Shown: piece by piece, positions 63,541 through 64,000 of the stretch
How the letters are laid out: each line of letters begins with the position of its first letter
How positions within the stretch are numbered: the stretch's first letter is position 1
Source: Rhopalosiphum padi
Taxonomy: Eukaryota; Arthropoda; Insecta; Hemiptera; Aphididae
NCBI RefSeq assembly: GCF_020882245.1
Contig: NC_083600.1
Coordinates: 4,030,001-4,094,000 of the forward strand
DNA length: 64,000 nucleotides
Direction: 5' to 3'
Translations under genes and position numbers: made by a program
Notes under the pieces: model-generated
The model's database searches: none
Told to the model about the DNA's origin: nothing
Seen by the model: the letters and a program-made list of their open reading frames with translations, nothing else

Positions 63541-64000
63541 GTAAATTCATCAACAAACTTTGGATTACAATTTTTCCGTCGGTGATTTAAAGCACTTTCT
63601 TCCGGATCTTTACTCGTGACCTTACAAACCAAATATTGAACTTATACATGAAAAACAAATTCTTTCGTCCAATTTAATCCCTATATTAGTGCGTCAAACA
63701 TCCCTGTTGCATGAATATACCTATTTTTTTACATAAATATATATATACGATGGCTGATATCTTTATACACTTACCAGTTACCAATATTAATATAAATATA
63801 TTTAGCACGAATGTACATATATATATATAATATACATATTTATATATATATGCATTAAAAGCTTCCATTTGTATAATAACTATATTATTATTTTTTTTTT
63901 CATCGAATAAAAATCCAATATACTTACTATATTTTGAAACAAAATAATAACAACATTAGTCAGTAATATTATGCAATTACTAATAATTTGCTTTGGCCCG

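Noticed and set aside
1..64000. CRISPR arrays, rRNA, tRNA, bacterial operons
   Set aside because: No regularly spaced direct repeats, no cloverleaf with conserved A/B boxes that I could fold by eye, and all genes are spliced and eukaryotic.

Overview
The window looks like a nuclear contig from a hemipteran insect, most likely an aphid. The sequence is very AT-rich, the genes have many short GT-AG introns, and the non-coding DNA is full of small inverted-repeat transposons. Short runs of the insect telomere unit TTAGG/CCTAA are present. The proteins I recognise (EXTL3/botv, an animal haem peroxidase, MCM6, TMTC4, PUS10 and a beta-carbonic anhydrase) are typical metazoan or arthropod genes. The aphid assignment is inference. 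No bacterial operon, CRISPR array, rRNA gene or convincing tRNA was seen.

Layout. 1-2864 (-): the 5' part of a multi-exon Mutator-like (MULE) transposase gene that runs off the left edge. 5346-9746 (-): a complete 13-exon exostosin-like 3 gene (heparan sulphate synthesis). 10899-17973 (-): a 12-exon animal haem peroxidase whose catalytic histidines are kept but whose haem-anchoring carboxylates are replaced. 20821-25612 (+): a complete 14-exon MCM6 with an E2F-type site upstream. 26797-28164 (-): a DDE transposase-like gene whose third catalytic residue is Lys. 28298-31778: three adjacent inverted-repeat elements, the last a roughly 2 kb element with degraded MADF-domain coding. 33119-36611 (+): a 12-exon TMTC4-type O-mannosyltransferase. 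38274-39677 (-): PUS10, intronless in its coding part. 40754-50320 (+): a 5-exon beta-carbonic anhydrase with a 6.8 kb first intron that holds three hAT-type mini-elements, one nested in another. 50.3-64 kb: mostly intergenic, with a CA/TC-rich, GC-elevated block near 53.3-54.1 kb, two weak candidate exons (54.8-55.9 kb), an inverted-repeat element at 58.3-59.0 kb, a hammerhead-like motif at 60.15 kb, and a GC-rich promoter-like block at 62.16-62.76 kb that probably belongs to a gene continuing to the right.

Exon models were built by hand from reading frame, splice consensus and knowledge of the families. For EXTL3, the peroxidase, MCM6, TMTC4 and the carbonic anhydrase the summed exon lengths are exact multiples of three with consistent phases (886, 638, 820, 746 and 255 aa). 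The genes do not form a shared pathway; they are ordinary independent eukaryotic loci. The most unusual items are the altered peroxidase active site, the Lys-substituted transposase-like gene, the nested hAT-type elements with readable target-site duplications, and the MADF-bearing inverted-repeat element.
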